Source of the DNA: Lepiota brunneoincarnata
Taxonomy: Eukaryota > Basidiomycota > Agaricomycetes > Agaricales > Agaricaceae
Assembly: GCA_023014365.1 (NCBI GenBank)
Contig: JAEBUN010000001.1
Coordinates: 3,162,001-3,226,000, forward strand
Direction of reading: 5' to 3'
DNA: 64,000 nucleotides
This document shows, piece by piece, positions 1 to 10,866 of this stretch. Positions within the stretch are counted from its first letter, which is position 1. Each line of letters begins with the position of its first letter. The position numbers and the translations under genes were made by a program. Below the pieces are notes generated by a model that was not told the origin of the DNA, searched no databases, and saw only the letters and a program-made list of their open reading frames with translations.

Positions 1-1002
1 GTATCCATCATTGAAGTTGTCTTCCTCAGGGTATTCGAGTCCCAAGTATTGGTAATGGAGGGATGGGGTATTCTGAGGTCGAGCTGCCATAGGTCTGTTA
101 TAAGGCGTATGCCTTGTTCCTTTTGAGGGGCATTCTGTTTGTTTATGGCAAGGTTGGAATACTCTGCAGTATGGGCATCTGTATTTGATGCAATTGTATG
201 AGTAGTGGCCTGGGGCATATTGTTTGCAACCAAGGCAAGCGAATTGGGGGCAGTCCATAGCCCAGTGTCTGACTTGTTTGCATTGGATGCATCAGGATCT
301 GTCATTGGGTTTAGGGTTTGGAATTTGTTGAATGGGAGCAGGGGAGTTCTGTATTGGGGTTGGTTTGGTGGTGATTTTATGGAAGGGGTTGTTATTTCTG
401 ACAGGATTCTTTCTTCCCAATGTGGGAGTTGGGGTGTCTTTGTTGGTGGGAGGTGCCACATTAGTTTGTTTCTTTCTTGGCATTTGGGACATGAGTCCTT
501 GGCAAGTGGGGAGGAATGTCTTGTAGTTTTCAGTCCATTTTTGTTGGGTGTGGAAGGCATCGTGGAGGAGTTTTGTTTGTTTGACATGATGGATATAGTT
601 TGACCATACTTCTTGGTCATAATCGCTGATGGGGGCCTTGTTGACTTTGTCGGTGAGGAATTGGGTGGAGGTGATGGTGCGTAAGTCTTCTATGCTAGTT
701 GTGACTGGTTCTACATTCTTTACTCCCACTGTATGGAAGTTGATGGGTAAGATGGCTACTGGTTCTGGTTTGGGTGTAGCATTGGGGTTGGGGGTTTCAT
801 CTCTGATGTTGATGAAGGCATTGGAGGGTGTGAATGGGCATGGCCTTGGGATTGGAGTTGGGGAGTTTCTTTCGACATTGGGATCATCGATGATGACAAC
901 TGAGGAGGTGGTGGAGGAAGAGGAGAAGGGGGGAGTAGATTGGGGACAGACGAGGTTGAGGTTGTTCATGGACATTGTTGAGTACATTTGGTGGTAGAGC
1001 AA
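1..1002 (-). pseudogene. ORF downstream of Pol with CCHC zinc knuckles
   Basis: This frame starts at an ATG at 1,002 and overlaps the end of the Pol frame by 37 nt. About 236 residues of Pro/Thr/Asn-rich sequence follow. After one in-frame TGA (289-291) come three cysteine clusters spaced like retroviral zinc knuckles: CIQCKQVRHWAMDC (CX2CX4HX4C), then CLGC...GHYSYNC and CPYC...CHKQTEC (both CX2CX6HX4C). The coding continues to the window edge. Zinc knuckles normally belong to Gag, upstream of Pol, so a knuckle ORF placed after the chromodomain is unusual. Its role is unknown; RNA binding is the natural inference. Confidence 0.7.
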
Positions 1003-2738
1003 AGTTGCTTCTGGTAGGTTCTGGGTAGTTCCTGGTCGTTGCTGTTAAGTTGATGTTCTTCTTTATACTCTTCCAAGTATTCATCAGCGTTGTTGTGGAG
1101 ATCTTCTTCGGATATCCATTGGTTTTCCATGTGGGAGTATCCTTTCCAATGTACGTAGTATTGGAGTTTCCCACGATATCAGCAGTGATTGAGAATAGCT
1201 TCTATTTTGTATTCTTCTTCTTTGTTAATGATGTCTGGTGGTGGTGGTGTTAGATGAGATCTGTATGCTTCTGTTTTGTTATATGGGGTTAGGAGGTTTT
1301 GGTGGAACACTGGATGTATCTTCCATTTGATTGGAAGTTTTAGTTTGTATGTGAGTGGTGATAGAACTTCTGAGATAAGGAAAGGTCCTAGTCTTTTTGG
1401 GGATATTTTGTTTGAGATGAAGAGGAGTTTGAGGTTCTTGGCTTCTAGCCATACTTTCTGATGTGTTTCAAGGGGTTTGACAGTTCTTCTGGTTCTTTGT
1501 TTCATAATATCGGCAGAGAGTTGATGTGCTGCATGTGCTTCTTTTCTGGTGTCATCGAGGAGTCTGATGCGTTCATCTACTGATGGAAAGTTTGAAGTTT
1601 CCATTACCATGGGTATCGGTGGAGGGTTGTATCCTATGATGAGTTCGAATGGGGATTTCTGCCTTGAGGCATGTATTTTGGAGTTGTGTGCGAACTTGGC
1701 GATAGGGAGGGTTTCTGACCATTCAAGGGGATTCCTGATGCAGTATATGGCGAGATAGGTCTCAATTTCTTGGTTGTACCATTCAGTGGAACCATCTGTC
1801 TGGGGATGGTATGCGGTTGAGAATGCTTGTTGGATGTTTAGGCGTTTGGCTAGTTCTTGGAGGGAGTTGGCAGTGAATCTGGGGTCTTGATCTGATATGA
1901 TTTTATCGGATAATCCAAATCTGGTGAAGACTTTTTCTATTAATAGTTGTCCGATGTTGTCAGTGTTTGATCGATCTGAGGTTGGGATGAAAATTACCCC
2001 CTTCGTAAGGCCGTGGTCCACCACAGACAATATCGCATTATGTCCAGCACTAGGTGGTAGACCGGTGATAAGATCCCATGAGATTTGAGCAAATGGGCAT
2101 TTGGAAGATGATGGTGGGATCAGTTGAGTCAGTGTGCAATCCGGTCTGCATATAATTTTGTGTTGCTGACACTCTGGACAACCTTTGATGTAGTTCTTTA
2201 TGAACGTTGACATTCCTGGCCAATATACTTCTTTCTTGGCTAGGCAGTATGTTTCCTGTTCTCCAGGGTGGCCACGTGTAGGGTAGTCATGGTATCTTGC
2301 GATGACATCGCGTCTGAGTTGGAGGTCTTCTGGAACAATGACACATTCTTGGAATGTGAGGAGTGGACCGTTCGAGGTCAGGACTGTTCTGAAGTCTTTA
2401 TTGGTGGCATTAGGGTGGGTTTCCTTTAGGAGTTTGAATGCTTCAGTGGTTCTAGTGTCATATTTGGGTGATTCCGTGATTCTTTCTTGGAGCTCCATAT
2501 TGACAGTGGCAATAAAGAGGTGTTCTGGGAGTACTGTAATCAGGTTTTGATCTTCTATGTCAGTGGTGGTGACAAAAAGGTTATTTGGAGGCATGGTGAC
2601 ATCTTTGTTATCGTTATCCTCATCAGGGATGTGGTCTGGATGTCTTGATAGAGTGTCTGGTGCAGGGATCTTTGATCCTGGGATGTGTTCCAGTTTGAAG
2701 TTGTAGTTGGCAAGGGTCTGGACCCATCGTGCTTGTCA
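966..2738 (-). pseudogene. gypsy Pol C-terminal part: integrase plus chromodomain
   Basis: The reading frame is open from the RNase H tail through the whole integrase. An H2C2 zinc-binding region (GHPGEQ..., GCPECQQHK) is followed by the DDE core: first Asp in WDLITGLPP, second in SDQDPRF, and Glu in the STEWYNQEIE segment. The SH3-like and chromodomain part follows (EYKIEAILNH, then YYVHWKGYSHMENQWI). One in-frame TGA near 1,176-1,178 separates the integrase from the chromodomain; CGA would restore an arginine there. The frame then runs on to its natural stop at 966. All catalytic residues are present, but the enzyme is truncated and interrupted, so it should be inactive. Confidence 0.85.
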
Positions 2739-4545
2739 GTGTTGTGCCGCAAAATCATTTCATTTGTGAAATCACTAGCTAATAAAGTAACTAACTCTCC
2801 ATTACTGAATAATATCAGTATATGGCCATGGTCAGACACTGGGTGCAAGAGATTTAGAATACTATCTAAAATATGTGAAGGTGGACATCTCAGAAACAGA
2901 ACCAGAACACCCAGACAAGTAAAGGTGATGTTAACTAACTTATTGGTGATAAGGCTATGGAAGAATGACTCTGGTATGAATGTACCTGAGCATTGTATCT
3001 GATACTGTGTTAACTAAGATATTAGTTAAGATACTCATGACTGCAGAAAAGACCCATTTCTTCGCCTCTGCCCTAGAAAGCGGACGAGTTGCAACACCTA
3101 TGTCATCCGGATGGTACCTAGTCATAATAACAGATCCAGGAGTGAATCTTGACAAAAGAATGTAGGAATTAGCTAATGCCCTAACAAGAATGTCCCCTTG
3201 GAATGGTTCTGATGATATTGAAACCTAAGGGATTGAATGGGGGTATCCCAGAGGGTACTCAGGGAAGGATGCCCCCTCATAGAAACAAAAAGAGATCAGA
3301 AATGATGAACTAGAAAATGAAGATTGATAAGAATAGAATAAGCTAATTAATTCTAGTGTTAGTCTACTACCTGAAGACTATGGAAGTGGACTTTAGAACA
3401 TTAGGGTTGAAAACTCAGGTGTGGAGAGTCAAAGAATAAAATAAAAACCAATAGATAAATGTTAGCAAGGAAACTCGCTAACCCGGCTGGCTGTGATATA
3501 AATAGCCAGGCACCTAGGGAGCAAGCCCCTGAGAGCAAATTGATGTTGCTGATATCGGAACTCCTAGAATGATGCTCCCAAATGATGAGGAGACAATAAA
3601 ATGATGAAGCTGAAGGCTTGTTTCAGATATACCCATAAGTTAATTGTATATTGTTATAAAAACTCGTCTGTAAATTACATGGGAGGCAAGAAACCACTTA
3701 CCTATTTCCCCCCCTGATTGTATGGTCGATTAGGATAGGAATATAAAGCAATTTTACATGATTTTCTTCGGTCATAAGACCACCAGAGACTTAAAGAGTT
3801 ATACTCTTTAAAACCAGACCCTTTGAAACTGATTGAGATATTGACAGACCCTTCTGCTTGACTCGAGAACTGAATACAAGTTGCTACGCCTCTTCTGTTC
3901 TTAAGTAGAAAGTTCACTAACTTCCATTTCTTTGGGTTCCTCTTAGAGGCCTTGCCTCAGAAGTATACCATTGAATTGTAGAGCTGTTTAATTGGAAAGC
4001 GAACATAGTATGCTAGGGCCCATTGAAAACGCTGTCCACTAGGTCTATCTAGTTTAAAGATACTTACTGCAGGAGCTTGCTAGAAGCCTATCTTGCTGAG
4101 TAGTATAAAAGTTTTATTGCCTTGTTCAGAAGCTGTAGTGCACTCAGGCCTATTAGATAATGCCGTCTGCTAGGCCTACTAGCTTAAAGACACTTACTGC
4201 AGGAGCTTGTCAAAAGCCTGTCTCACTGGGTAGTGTAAATTTACAGTATTGTCAAGAGAAAAGGACGTAGTATGCTAGGGCCCATTAGAACACATTGTCT
4301 GCTAGGTCTATGGAGGTTCACTGATTGCGAAAGCTTGCGTTTTGCCTGACTTATCAAACCATGAAGATATTAGTTAACATATTATATAGTAATGACCGTC
4401 AAAGTTCCCATTGTATTCAGATAGAACAACTGTCTGTCTAGTTGGAGACTAAGAGAATAACATACCAAAACCCTAAAAACACTAGAATTGAATATATTTC
4501 TGGAGATCTGTGACAACCTCTCCCCCACAAACTTATAAAGTTGGA
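2739..4545. other. AT-rich non-coding stretch between two gypsy remnants
   Basis: Gypsy homology ends near 2,738 on the left and resumes near 4,556 on the right in opposite orientation. No open frame here looks like protein. The stretch is AT-richer than the gene regions and contains the ~132-bp imperfect tandem repeats described separately. It may be an unrelated element inserted between the two gypsy copies or leader/LTR material of one of them, but I cannot identify termini. Confidence 0.6.
4003..4310. repeat. imperfect tandem repeat, period about 132 bp
   Basis: Three diverged copies lie head to tail at about 4,003-4,110, 4,137-4,238 and a partial copy at 4,268-4,310. Shared blocks are ACTTACTGCAGGAGCTTG (copies 1 and 2), the AGTATGCTAGGGCCCATT segment (copies 1 and 3) and CTGCTAGG/CCACTAGG. 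The array lies outside any coding frame. Confidence 0.75.
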
Positions 4546-4579
4546 ATTAGCAAACCTGTTGACAAACTTCATTTTTGAT

Positions 4580-5580
4580 CTCGTAAAGTAATCCACATTT
4601 CACCGGATACAACAATATTCGGATCAAGAAAGGAGACAAATGGAAAGGTGCATTCAACACCCCGCTTGGACTATTCGAACTGACCATCATGTTCTTCGGA
4701 ATGTGTAACTCCCCCGCGACTTTCCAAGCATTTATGGACGACATCTTAGCGTCCCCAATCCATAAAGGAGGAATTGTTGTTTACATGGATGATATACTCA
4801 TCTTTGCTCACAACCAGGAAGAACATGACCGCATTATGGAAGAAGTTCTTGAGTGTTTGACCTTGAATGACATCTATCTCAAGACCAAGAAATGCAAATT
4901 CTACTGCGACTGTATGGAATATCTTGGTATGATTATCACACCTGACAAAATTGAGATGGACCCCGTTAAACTAGCCAGAATCGCCCAATGGCCTATTCCA
5001 AAATGTACCAAAGATGTCCACAAGTTTATAGGATTCTGTAACTTCTACCAGAAGTTTATCCACAGTTATTCCGCTATTGCCTGACCTCTTAACACCCTCA
5101 TGTCGACCAAGCAACTATTTGAGTGGACTGACAAATGCCAAGACTTGTTTGATGCTCTAAAATTACAGTTTTCAAAGCAACCCATACTTACAATGCCTGA
5201 TCAATCAAAACCATTCGAAATTGAATGCAACACTTCAAAATACACTACCTGGAGCCATACTTTACCAAGCCAACATTAATAATCAACAGTCACCCTGTAG
5301 CTTTCCTATCGAAAACCCTTATACCCACCAAACAAAACTACGATATTCATGCCCTTGGAGAATGGCACCATTACCTGGAAGGAGGACCCTTCCCCGTTAA
5401 AGTTCGTACCAATCATCAGAATCTTACGTATTGGAAGAAACTGCAGGATATAAACCGATGCCAGGCCCACTGGCATCAATTCCTCTCCCAGCCTTAATCT
5501 TCAGATTGAGCATATACCTAGTACAAAAATACCCACCGCTGACACCCTTTCCCGACATCCCAATCATATTCCTGACGAAG
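4580..5580 (+). pseudogene. gypsy reverse transcriptase and RNase H fragment
   Basis: The frame from about 4,600 reads GYNNIRIKKGDKWKGAF, then FFGMCNSPATFQAFMDD, then VVYMDDILIFA, the standard order of reverse transcriptase motifs with the catalytic YMDD pair at about 4,783-4,794. A CKFYCDCMEYLGMII segment and the thumb-like FIGFCNFYQKFI follow. A TGA at 5,082 interrupts the frame where CGA would encode the usual Arg of RPLNTL. RNase H-like sequence resumes in other frames (TNHQNLTYW near 5,410) and ends in TADTLSRHPNHIPDED near 5,540. At least two frameshifts are needed to read it through. Confidence 0.8.
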
Positions 5581-5620
5581 ATGAAGACAACAAATCTGTA
5601 ACAGTATTGCCCAACTCTAT

Positions 5621-7170
5621 TTGTCAACACCAGTCAACCAAGAAACCCATGACAATATACTCTGCCATAGTATTTACAACCCACACACCACCAAACAGAT
5701 CACCACTCTCCTGACCGCCCCATTCGTTCCAACAAATTCCCAATATTCCATAACTCAAACCCCAAAAGGTCTAATTGTTACCTATGATGGTAAAACTGTT
5801 CCACCAGAAGATCTTGAACTCCGCCAACGTATCATATGGAAATATCATAATTCCCCTACCACAGGACACCCTGGTATCAATACAACCCTTCATGCATTGG
5901 AGCATGATTTCTACTGGCCCGGTATGGCCAGTTTCACACATGATTATGTCAAAGGATGTGCCAACTGTCAACAGTTTAAAATTAACCAACACCCTGCCAA
6001 GCCTGCATTTACCCCTATCCTGACACCCTGATTCAAACTGCCCATTCACTCAAATCGCAATGGATCCCATCACCGACCTTCCTCCCTCCACCAGTTTTGA
6101 CTTGATTCTGTCCATTGTGGACCATGGACTCTCGAAGGGGGTAATTCTCACCACTACTAACAAAACTGCAACTGCTGACTGACATCAGCCAACATCATTC
6201 TAAATAAAGTCTACCCATGCTATGGCCTACCTGAACGCATCATATCCTGACCACGACCCACACTTTACTGCACATTCATTCCAGAAACTGTTAGAACAAC
6301 TTAAAATAACCCCCGCAATGACCACAGCCTACCACCCCTGAAGCAGATGGAGCAACCAAACATTCTCATCAGGAGACCCAAGCATATCTTTCTATTTTCT
6401 GCTCACATCATCCCAAAAATTGGTCACAGGCCCTCCCTCTTCTCAAATTTGCCTACAATAGCCGACCACATGCTCTACGAAAGCAAACACTGTTCAAAAT
6501 TATCATGGGAATACAACCAAAAGCACTTCCCACCGTCCTCCTTGAAACCAAATCTCCCACTGTCAACAACCACATGGAACTAATCGATCTATACCGCCAA
6601 AATGCTAAAACCGCACACGAAACCGCTATGAAACACATGGAAAACTGATGTCAATCAAAGTTTACCCTGTTCCACAAGAATCAAATGGTTTGGCTTGATG
6701 CCCAGAACATAAATACCCCATATGTCACATGCAAAATGGCCCCCAAACATCTCAGACCATTCCATATCCTCGACGTTTTATCCCCTGTTTCATATCGACT
6801 TGAACTCCCTAAACATTGGAAGATTCACCCCATATTCCACTGCCCAACTCCTCATGCCGTACACTGAAACCGAAACGTATAGACCCAACTACGTCTGATC
6901 CCCACCTCAAATTGTCAAAGGCAAAGAAGTATACAAAATTGAGGCTATACTAAACCACCGAAAACGACAAAACCACCCCAAATACCTAGTCAAATGGCTT
7001 GGATGGCCCAAATCTGAAAATACTTGGGAACCCAAGTCCCACTTCAAATTGGTACCCAATAAAATCAGACCCGAAACTGTGGATGGAAAAGTTATCCCCG
7101 AAATGCATGATGAAGGAGATGCAGTAGCATTCCTAATGGAGTACAAACAACTCAAAGGACTCGACTGAAA
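5621..7170 (+). pseudogene. gypsy integrase and chromodomain fragment
   Basis: The H2C2 zinc-binding region is intact (YHNSPTTGHPG, YWPGMASF, GCANCQQFK). The DDE core follows but is broken by frameshifts and TGA codons: DPITDLPPST and SIVDHGLSKGV read clearly, while the second Asp and the Glu segments (about 6,235-6,350) are scrambled. The C-terminal part recovers in frames near 6,685-6,860 (MVWLDAQNI, LPKHWKIHPIFH). A chromodomain at about 6,910-7,060 reads VYKIEAILNHRK and YLVKWLGWPKSENTWEP. It is non-functional. Confidence 0.8.
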
Positions 7171-7199
7171 CGATGAAAACATGCCCATTATTTGTTCTC

Positions 7200-8898
7200 T
7201 TAAAGCCACAAAGAAACCACATCGTTCTCACCACCACCCCTACCAAAAATAAAAATGCACTGCCTCATTTAACAGCACAATGCCCTCTTCTGTCCACTCA
7301 CTCCCATCTGAATCCGCTCTTATTTCTACCCCACCTACATTAGATGGAACCACCAGGTCCTCGTCTGTGCAACCTGACTCCAACCGCATCCTCTACCAAT
7401 TCCTCATCAAGAGTGCCCTTAACACCACTGAAGACACACTACCCCCATGCTGCATACCATGACAGACCACTCCCCCCAGTCCCGTTCCATCCATCACTGA
7501 AACGCCAATCACCGTCCCCACTCCCCTGCTTGTCGCTACCGTTAGCGACTATATTAATGAAGTCAACAGTGCCTCTACCCTCATCTTTTCGCTTCTTATC
7601 ACACCAACGCCAGCAGTATCAACAGAAGTTCATGATGGCTTCTTCCAACTCTGCGAAAACCTCCTCTGCCTCTGTGGCCTCAAACAAAGTGTCAAAAGAG
7701 TCAAAGAAGCAAACCAAAATACGTTCAACTGCTTATGGTCCGACCCCACCTTCCGCCAAATATTCACCAAGCATTGCAGCTCCACAACTGGTATATGGAT
7801 TGTGCCCACAATCCCTAGTCTGTTTCAACCTGTGCCAACCGACAGACCAGCCCAATGAGTCCCCATTCACTCTACCCACTGACGAGTTTGACCTGAACAA
7901 CCTTCAAGTCCTGTTACCCTGCCTATTGTCATACCCCCCACCTCTGCACCACCACCCTGAACTCAACAACAAACAGTGGATGAATTCACCCAACGAATGG
8001 AAGCCTGCCAACAGCAGGAGACCCACCCCTTACCCCAAAGACCTCCTTGACATCGTACCACCCCCACCATCACACCCCAAGCCGCAACAACCTGTTCATA
8101 TGATGTTGGAAGAAATTGCTGTTTCAAGTGCCAGGTTACTTGGCTGTTCTACTGGTCGTGCGCAGTCCTGACCATGATGCACATCCTGGCTGATGGCATC
8201 CTAGCGTTATTTTATTACAATGAGTCAGTACTCTCGCTACTGCTGTGCGATGTTCCATCGCTTTCCTCTGACTCATAATCTCCTTCTCCCGATTGTATCT
8301 CCATGGAGTCTTCTCCATTCTCGCTCTCCGTTCTCTCGGTGCTTCCATCCGCATCGGAGGTTGGATCGGTTGATCCATGGTTATCTTCCTCGTCCTGGGT
8401 ATTCCAATATATCTTCCAAGGTTATCCCATTCCTGCTTCTCTCGCCAAGTCCTGCATGGCGGTGTAGTATTCCCCTTCCTCGTCTTCGTATTCTTGTGCC
8501 CGTAGTTGGTCTGTAGTCTCCTGTACCCATCTTGTAAAGTCGAACAGTAATTCTTGTTCCTCCCGGTCTGGACTGTTCATAACACCATCAGATTGGCCAC
8601 TGGGCACACAGCTGCCCTCGATACACTTGTCACCACTGCAACCACACCACACCAGGGCACTATATGCAAACCTGCCCTGTCTACCACCAGAACCAATATA
8701 ATGCCATGCTTGAAAGGACGGCACAATGCTATCCCAATACCTTTGGATGAACATACGATATCATTGGCGATGGCCAATACAATGACTACAACTACACCTA
8801 TGATGGATATGGCTACAACTAGAAACAACTATTTCTGCAATCCACATCCTACGCCCATACCCCACCGTTTACTAGCTTTGAAACAGAGTTCGAAGATT
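7200..8898 (+). pseudogene. degraded region between chromodomain and polypurine tract
   Basis: About 1.7 kb separate the end of the chromodomain frame from the polypurine tract, so this segment is internal to the element. One frame is open from 7,344 to 8,171 but reads as low-complexity Pro/Ser-rich sequence. Near 8,118-8,162 another frame reads CFKCQVTWLFYWSC, which keeps the CX2C and final Cys spacing of a zinc knuckle but has Leu in place of His. Its position matches the knuckle ORF of element 1, so it is probably the decayed equivalent. The support is spacing and position, not strong sequence identity. Confidence 0.45.
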
Positions 8899-8910
8899 AG
8901 AAGGGGGTAA
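8899..8910 (+). promoter_or_regulatory. polypurine tract (plus-strand priming site)
   Basis: AGAAGGGGGTAA lies directly before the LTR start TGTTACC. A purine run abutting a 3' LTR is the usual priming site for plus-strand DNA synthesis in LTR retrotransposons. Confidence 0.75.
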
Positions 8911-9265
8911 TGTTACCATTTTCCCTTTTACACACCCACCCGCCTATTTTTACTTATCACATGTCACCGCCTGTAGTCAGTACCCAGTTATATTTACTTA
9001 TCACATGCCACCATCCATCTATAGTTAGTTCTCCTTTGGCTTGTGATTCTCATCTGTTTACATGTGATTCTTTTCTTTTATCACATGCCAGTTGCCCCAG
9101 TAGTATATATAGACTTAGGTATTACTTGTAATCCCTAGCTTTGTCTTGTTATACACTGTATTTGTTCCTGATCTTTGGCATTGCCTTAGACTTGCTTGCA
9201 CACTACTCAATGGTTAACTTGTCATTAATCACATTGAGCCTTGCAGATGCCTAACCAGCATAACA
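8911..9265 (+). repeat. 3' LTR of gypsy element 2
   Basis: The 355-bp segment begins TGTTA and ends TAACA, a perfect 5-bp terminal inverted repeat, and directly follows the polypurine tract. It has a TATATATA promoter-like sequence at 9,104-9,111. Three copies of TTATCACATGYCA lie upstream of it (8,954-8,966, 8,998-9,010, 9,078-9,090), within the expected U3. The matching 5' LTR and target-site duplication are not found in the window. Confidence 0.75.
8954..9090 (+). promoter_or_regulatory. three repeats of TTATCACATGYCA in LTR U3
   Basis: The 13-mer occurs at 8,954, 8,998 and 9,078, each with a CACATG core, 14 to 150 bp upstream of the TATATATA sequence. Repeated short motifs in U3 commonly bind transcription factors; the factor is unknown. 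Confidence 0.5.
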
Positions 9266-9754
9266 CATTGGGAAGATAGGGTGTTAGGGTGACCTGGAAG
9301 GCCTCAACAGCTCAAAGGGGGCTAGAGTATGTGACACTGCAGGGGTATCCTAAGTATTATTAACCTATAAGTTAAGTACAGAGCACATACCTGCAGGAGT
9401 ATCCTAAGAGAATAGGATGAAGAAACCCTGCAGGTGAAAACTATGTACATGTATGACTTATATAATCAATATAAGTTGAACCAAATCTGGCTGTAGTGTC
9501 TAGGTGTTACACAAAGGACAAGCATGGTTGAGATGAATGTGAGGAGTGAGGGTAGCTGTCTAAAGTCTACAGGAATAAAGGAGAGCAAGAGGAGGTTAAG
9601 GAAAGTGTGGAGAGTGAAGGGAGAGGTTCATCTGGTCAATGAGGGAACATTTGGGGCATTCTAACTGTGTTTGGGGCCTAAGCACTTGAAGGGAGGGATG
9701 TACAGTGTGTTGGGGGATGTAGGGGTATTTGGGCAGTATTGGGTATCTATGGGC
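9266..9754. other. non-coding stretch between the LTR and the Gag remnant
   Basis: I see no gene. Two near-identical phrases, CTGCAGGGGTATCCTAAG near 9,340 and CTGCAGGAGTATCCTAAG near 9,391, are direct repeats about 50 bp apart. The right part may hold the decayed continuation of the minus-strand Gag frame, but no motif is certain. Confidence 0.5.
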
Positions 9755-10866
9755 TTAGTGGGAGTATTTCTGGGATGTTTGGAGTGTTCCCTTACAATGG
9801 GGGGTAGGGATGGTTGACAGGGGGTATGTGCTGAGCTCACTAACAGCTAAATTTGATGACAAGAAGAATTGTGCAGCTTCTACAACATCCTCCATGTTCC
9901 AGGGGTGGTGCAGGGGATGGTCAGGATTCTTTAAATAGAGCCTGGACATAAACTTATCCCAAAAGGCAGGATCAAAGCCATTAAAGAAGAGAGTGTTTCA
10001 TTCCCATCTTGATACATATCTCTCCTTGTGCAATTAGCCAGTCTGAAGTAAGTTGTGAACTGCCTATAATATTCCCCAAACTGATAGCATGATTACATAG
10101 GTTCCCTAGCAGCTTTATCAGCTAGGATCTCCAGGTCTATAGTTGTATATTTGTGCTGCTCATCAGCTCCTGGGAATAAGCTAAGTATGTCCAGCTTGAA
10201 GTGCTGCCAGTCTGACCCCAGGGCTGATGATTGGCTCTTCCAGACTTTATATTCTCACCATTTGAGGTAGTAGAGTGTATTCTGGATTTTCTCTTGTTGG
10301 GTAAGGCCACAGCTGTCTGCAAGCAGGTCAATCTCATCAAAGAATTGTTTAAGTGAGAGGGGATAGCCATCAAATTTTGGTGCTCCTCATTTATGAGGAC
10401 TAGGCATGTAATATTTTGGTTGTTGGGGAAATGGTAGAGGAATAGGAGCAGGAATGATTCTACCAGGGGTTCACCAGTTTGCTGGGACAAACCCTGGTTG
10501 TGCTGGTATCTGCAACCCAATGTTACTATCATCTTGAAATGCTGTTGGGGCAAAGCACTGGGATGGGTAGTGAGATGGAGTATTAAAGTCTAGTCTGGTG
10601 GGAGGTATGCTGTGTGAGTTAAAGTTGTTGGGGGAAAGTTCAAGGCTACTGAATGATGTAGGTGAGTGTGGGACTGTGAAATGTCTGGTGCACTCAAGTG
10701 ACATGTCAGGCTGACAAAATGGGTTGTGAATAGATAACAGGTTGTGAATAGATAACAAGATCAAGGAGGGTCCTGTCTGGTTGAATTGGGAAAAGTCTGG
10801 GTCAAGAAGCCCCTCATGGTGGGCTCCAGTTGAAGAGAGGTAAGTGGGTTTGGTTGGCAAGCACAA
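9755..10866 (-). pseudogene. retrotransposon Gag remnant
   Basis: One frame carries a typical fungal LTR-element Gag core: KFDGYPLSLKQFFDEIDLL, then QEKIQNTLYYLKW, SDWQHFKLDILSLFPGAD and YQFGEYYRQFTTYFRLAN, followed by FWDKFMSRLYLKNPDHP. Four in-frame stops break it: TGA at 10,471, 10,387 and 10,255 and TAA near 10,094. A CT duplication near 9,987 shifts the frame. All four stops are compatible with C-to-T change of CGA or CAA. It could be the 5' part of the minus-strand element 1 separated by insertions, or a different element. Confidence 0.75.

Larger units (their letters stand above)
1..2738 (-). mobile_element. Ty3/gypsy retrotransposon remnant (element 1)
   Basis: This is the 3' half of a gypsy-type LTR retrotransposon on the minus strand. 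Read 5' to 3' it holds the tail of the RNase H/connection region (ending in a DTLSRHPDH motif near 2,640), the integrase, a chromodomain and a downstream ORF with zinc knuckles, and it then leaves the window at position 1. Recognisable coding stops abruptly near 2,738, so reverse transcriptase, protease and Gag are missing on that side. The connection-region residues match those of element 2 (ADTLSRHPNHIPDED there), so the two are copies of one family. The internal stops seen are TGA, which suggests C-to-T decay of CGA codons. No LTR is visible inside the window. Confidence 0.85.
4546..9265 (+). mobile_element. Ty3/gypsy retrotransposon remnant (element 2) with 3' LTR
   Basis: This is a 5'-truncated gypsy copy on the plus strand, facing element 1. 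In order it has the reverse transcriptase palm with a YMDD active site, the RNase H/connection region, integrase, a chromodomain near 6,910-7,060, a degraded downstream ORF region, a polypurine tract and a 355-bp LTR. Several frameshifts and many stops interrupt it. Connection-region and integrase residues match element 1, so both come from one family. Gag, protease and the 5' LTR are absent. Confidence 0.88.

Noticed and set aside
205..997. Open frames on the plus strand at 205-603 and 629-997
   Set aside because: They are antisense to the zinc-knuckle ORF, whose Cys/His spacing and Pro-rich composition make the minus strand the coding one.
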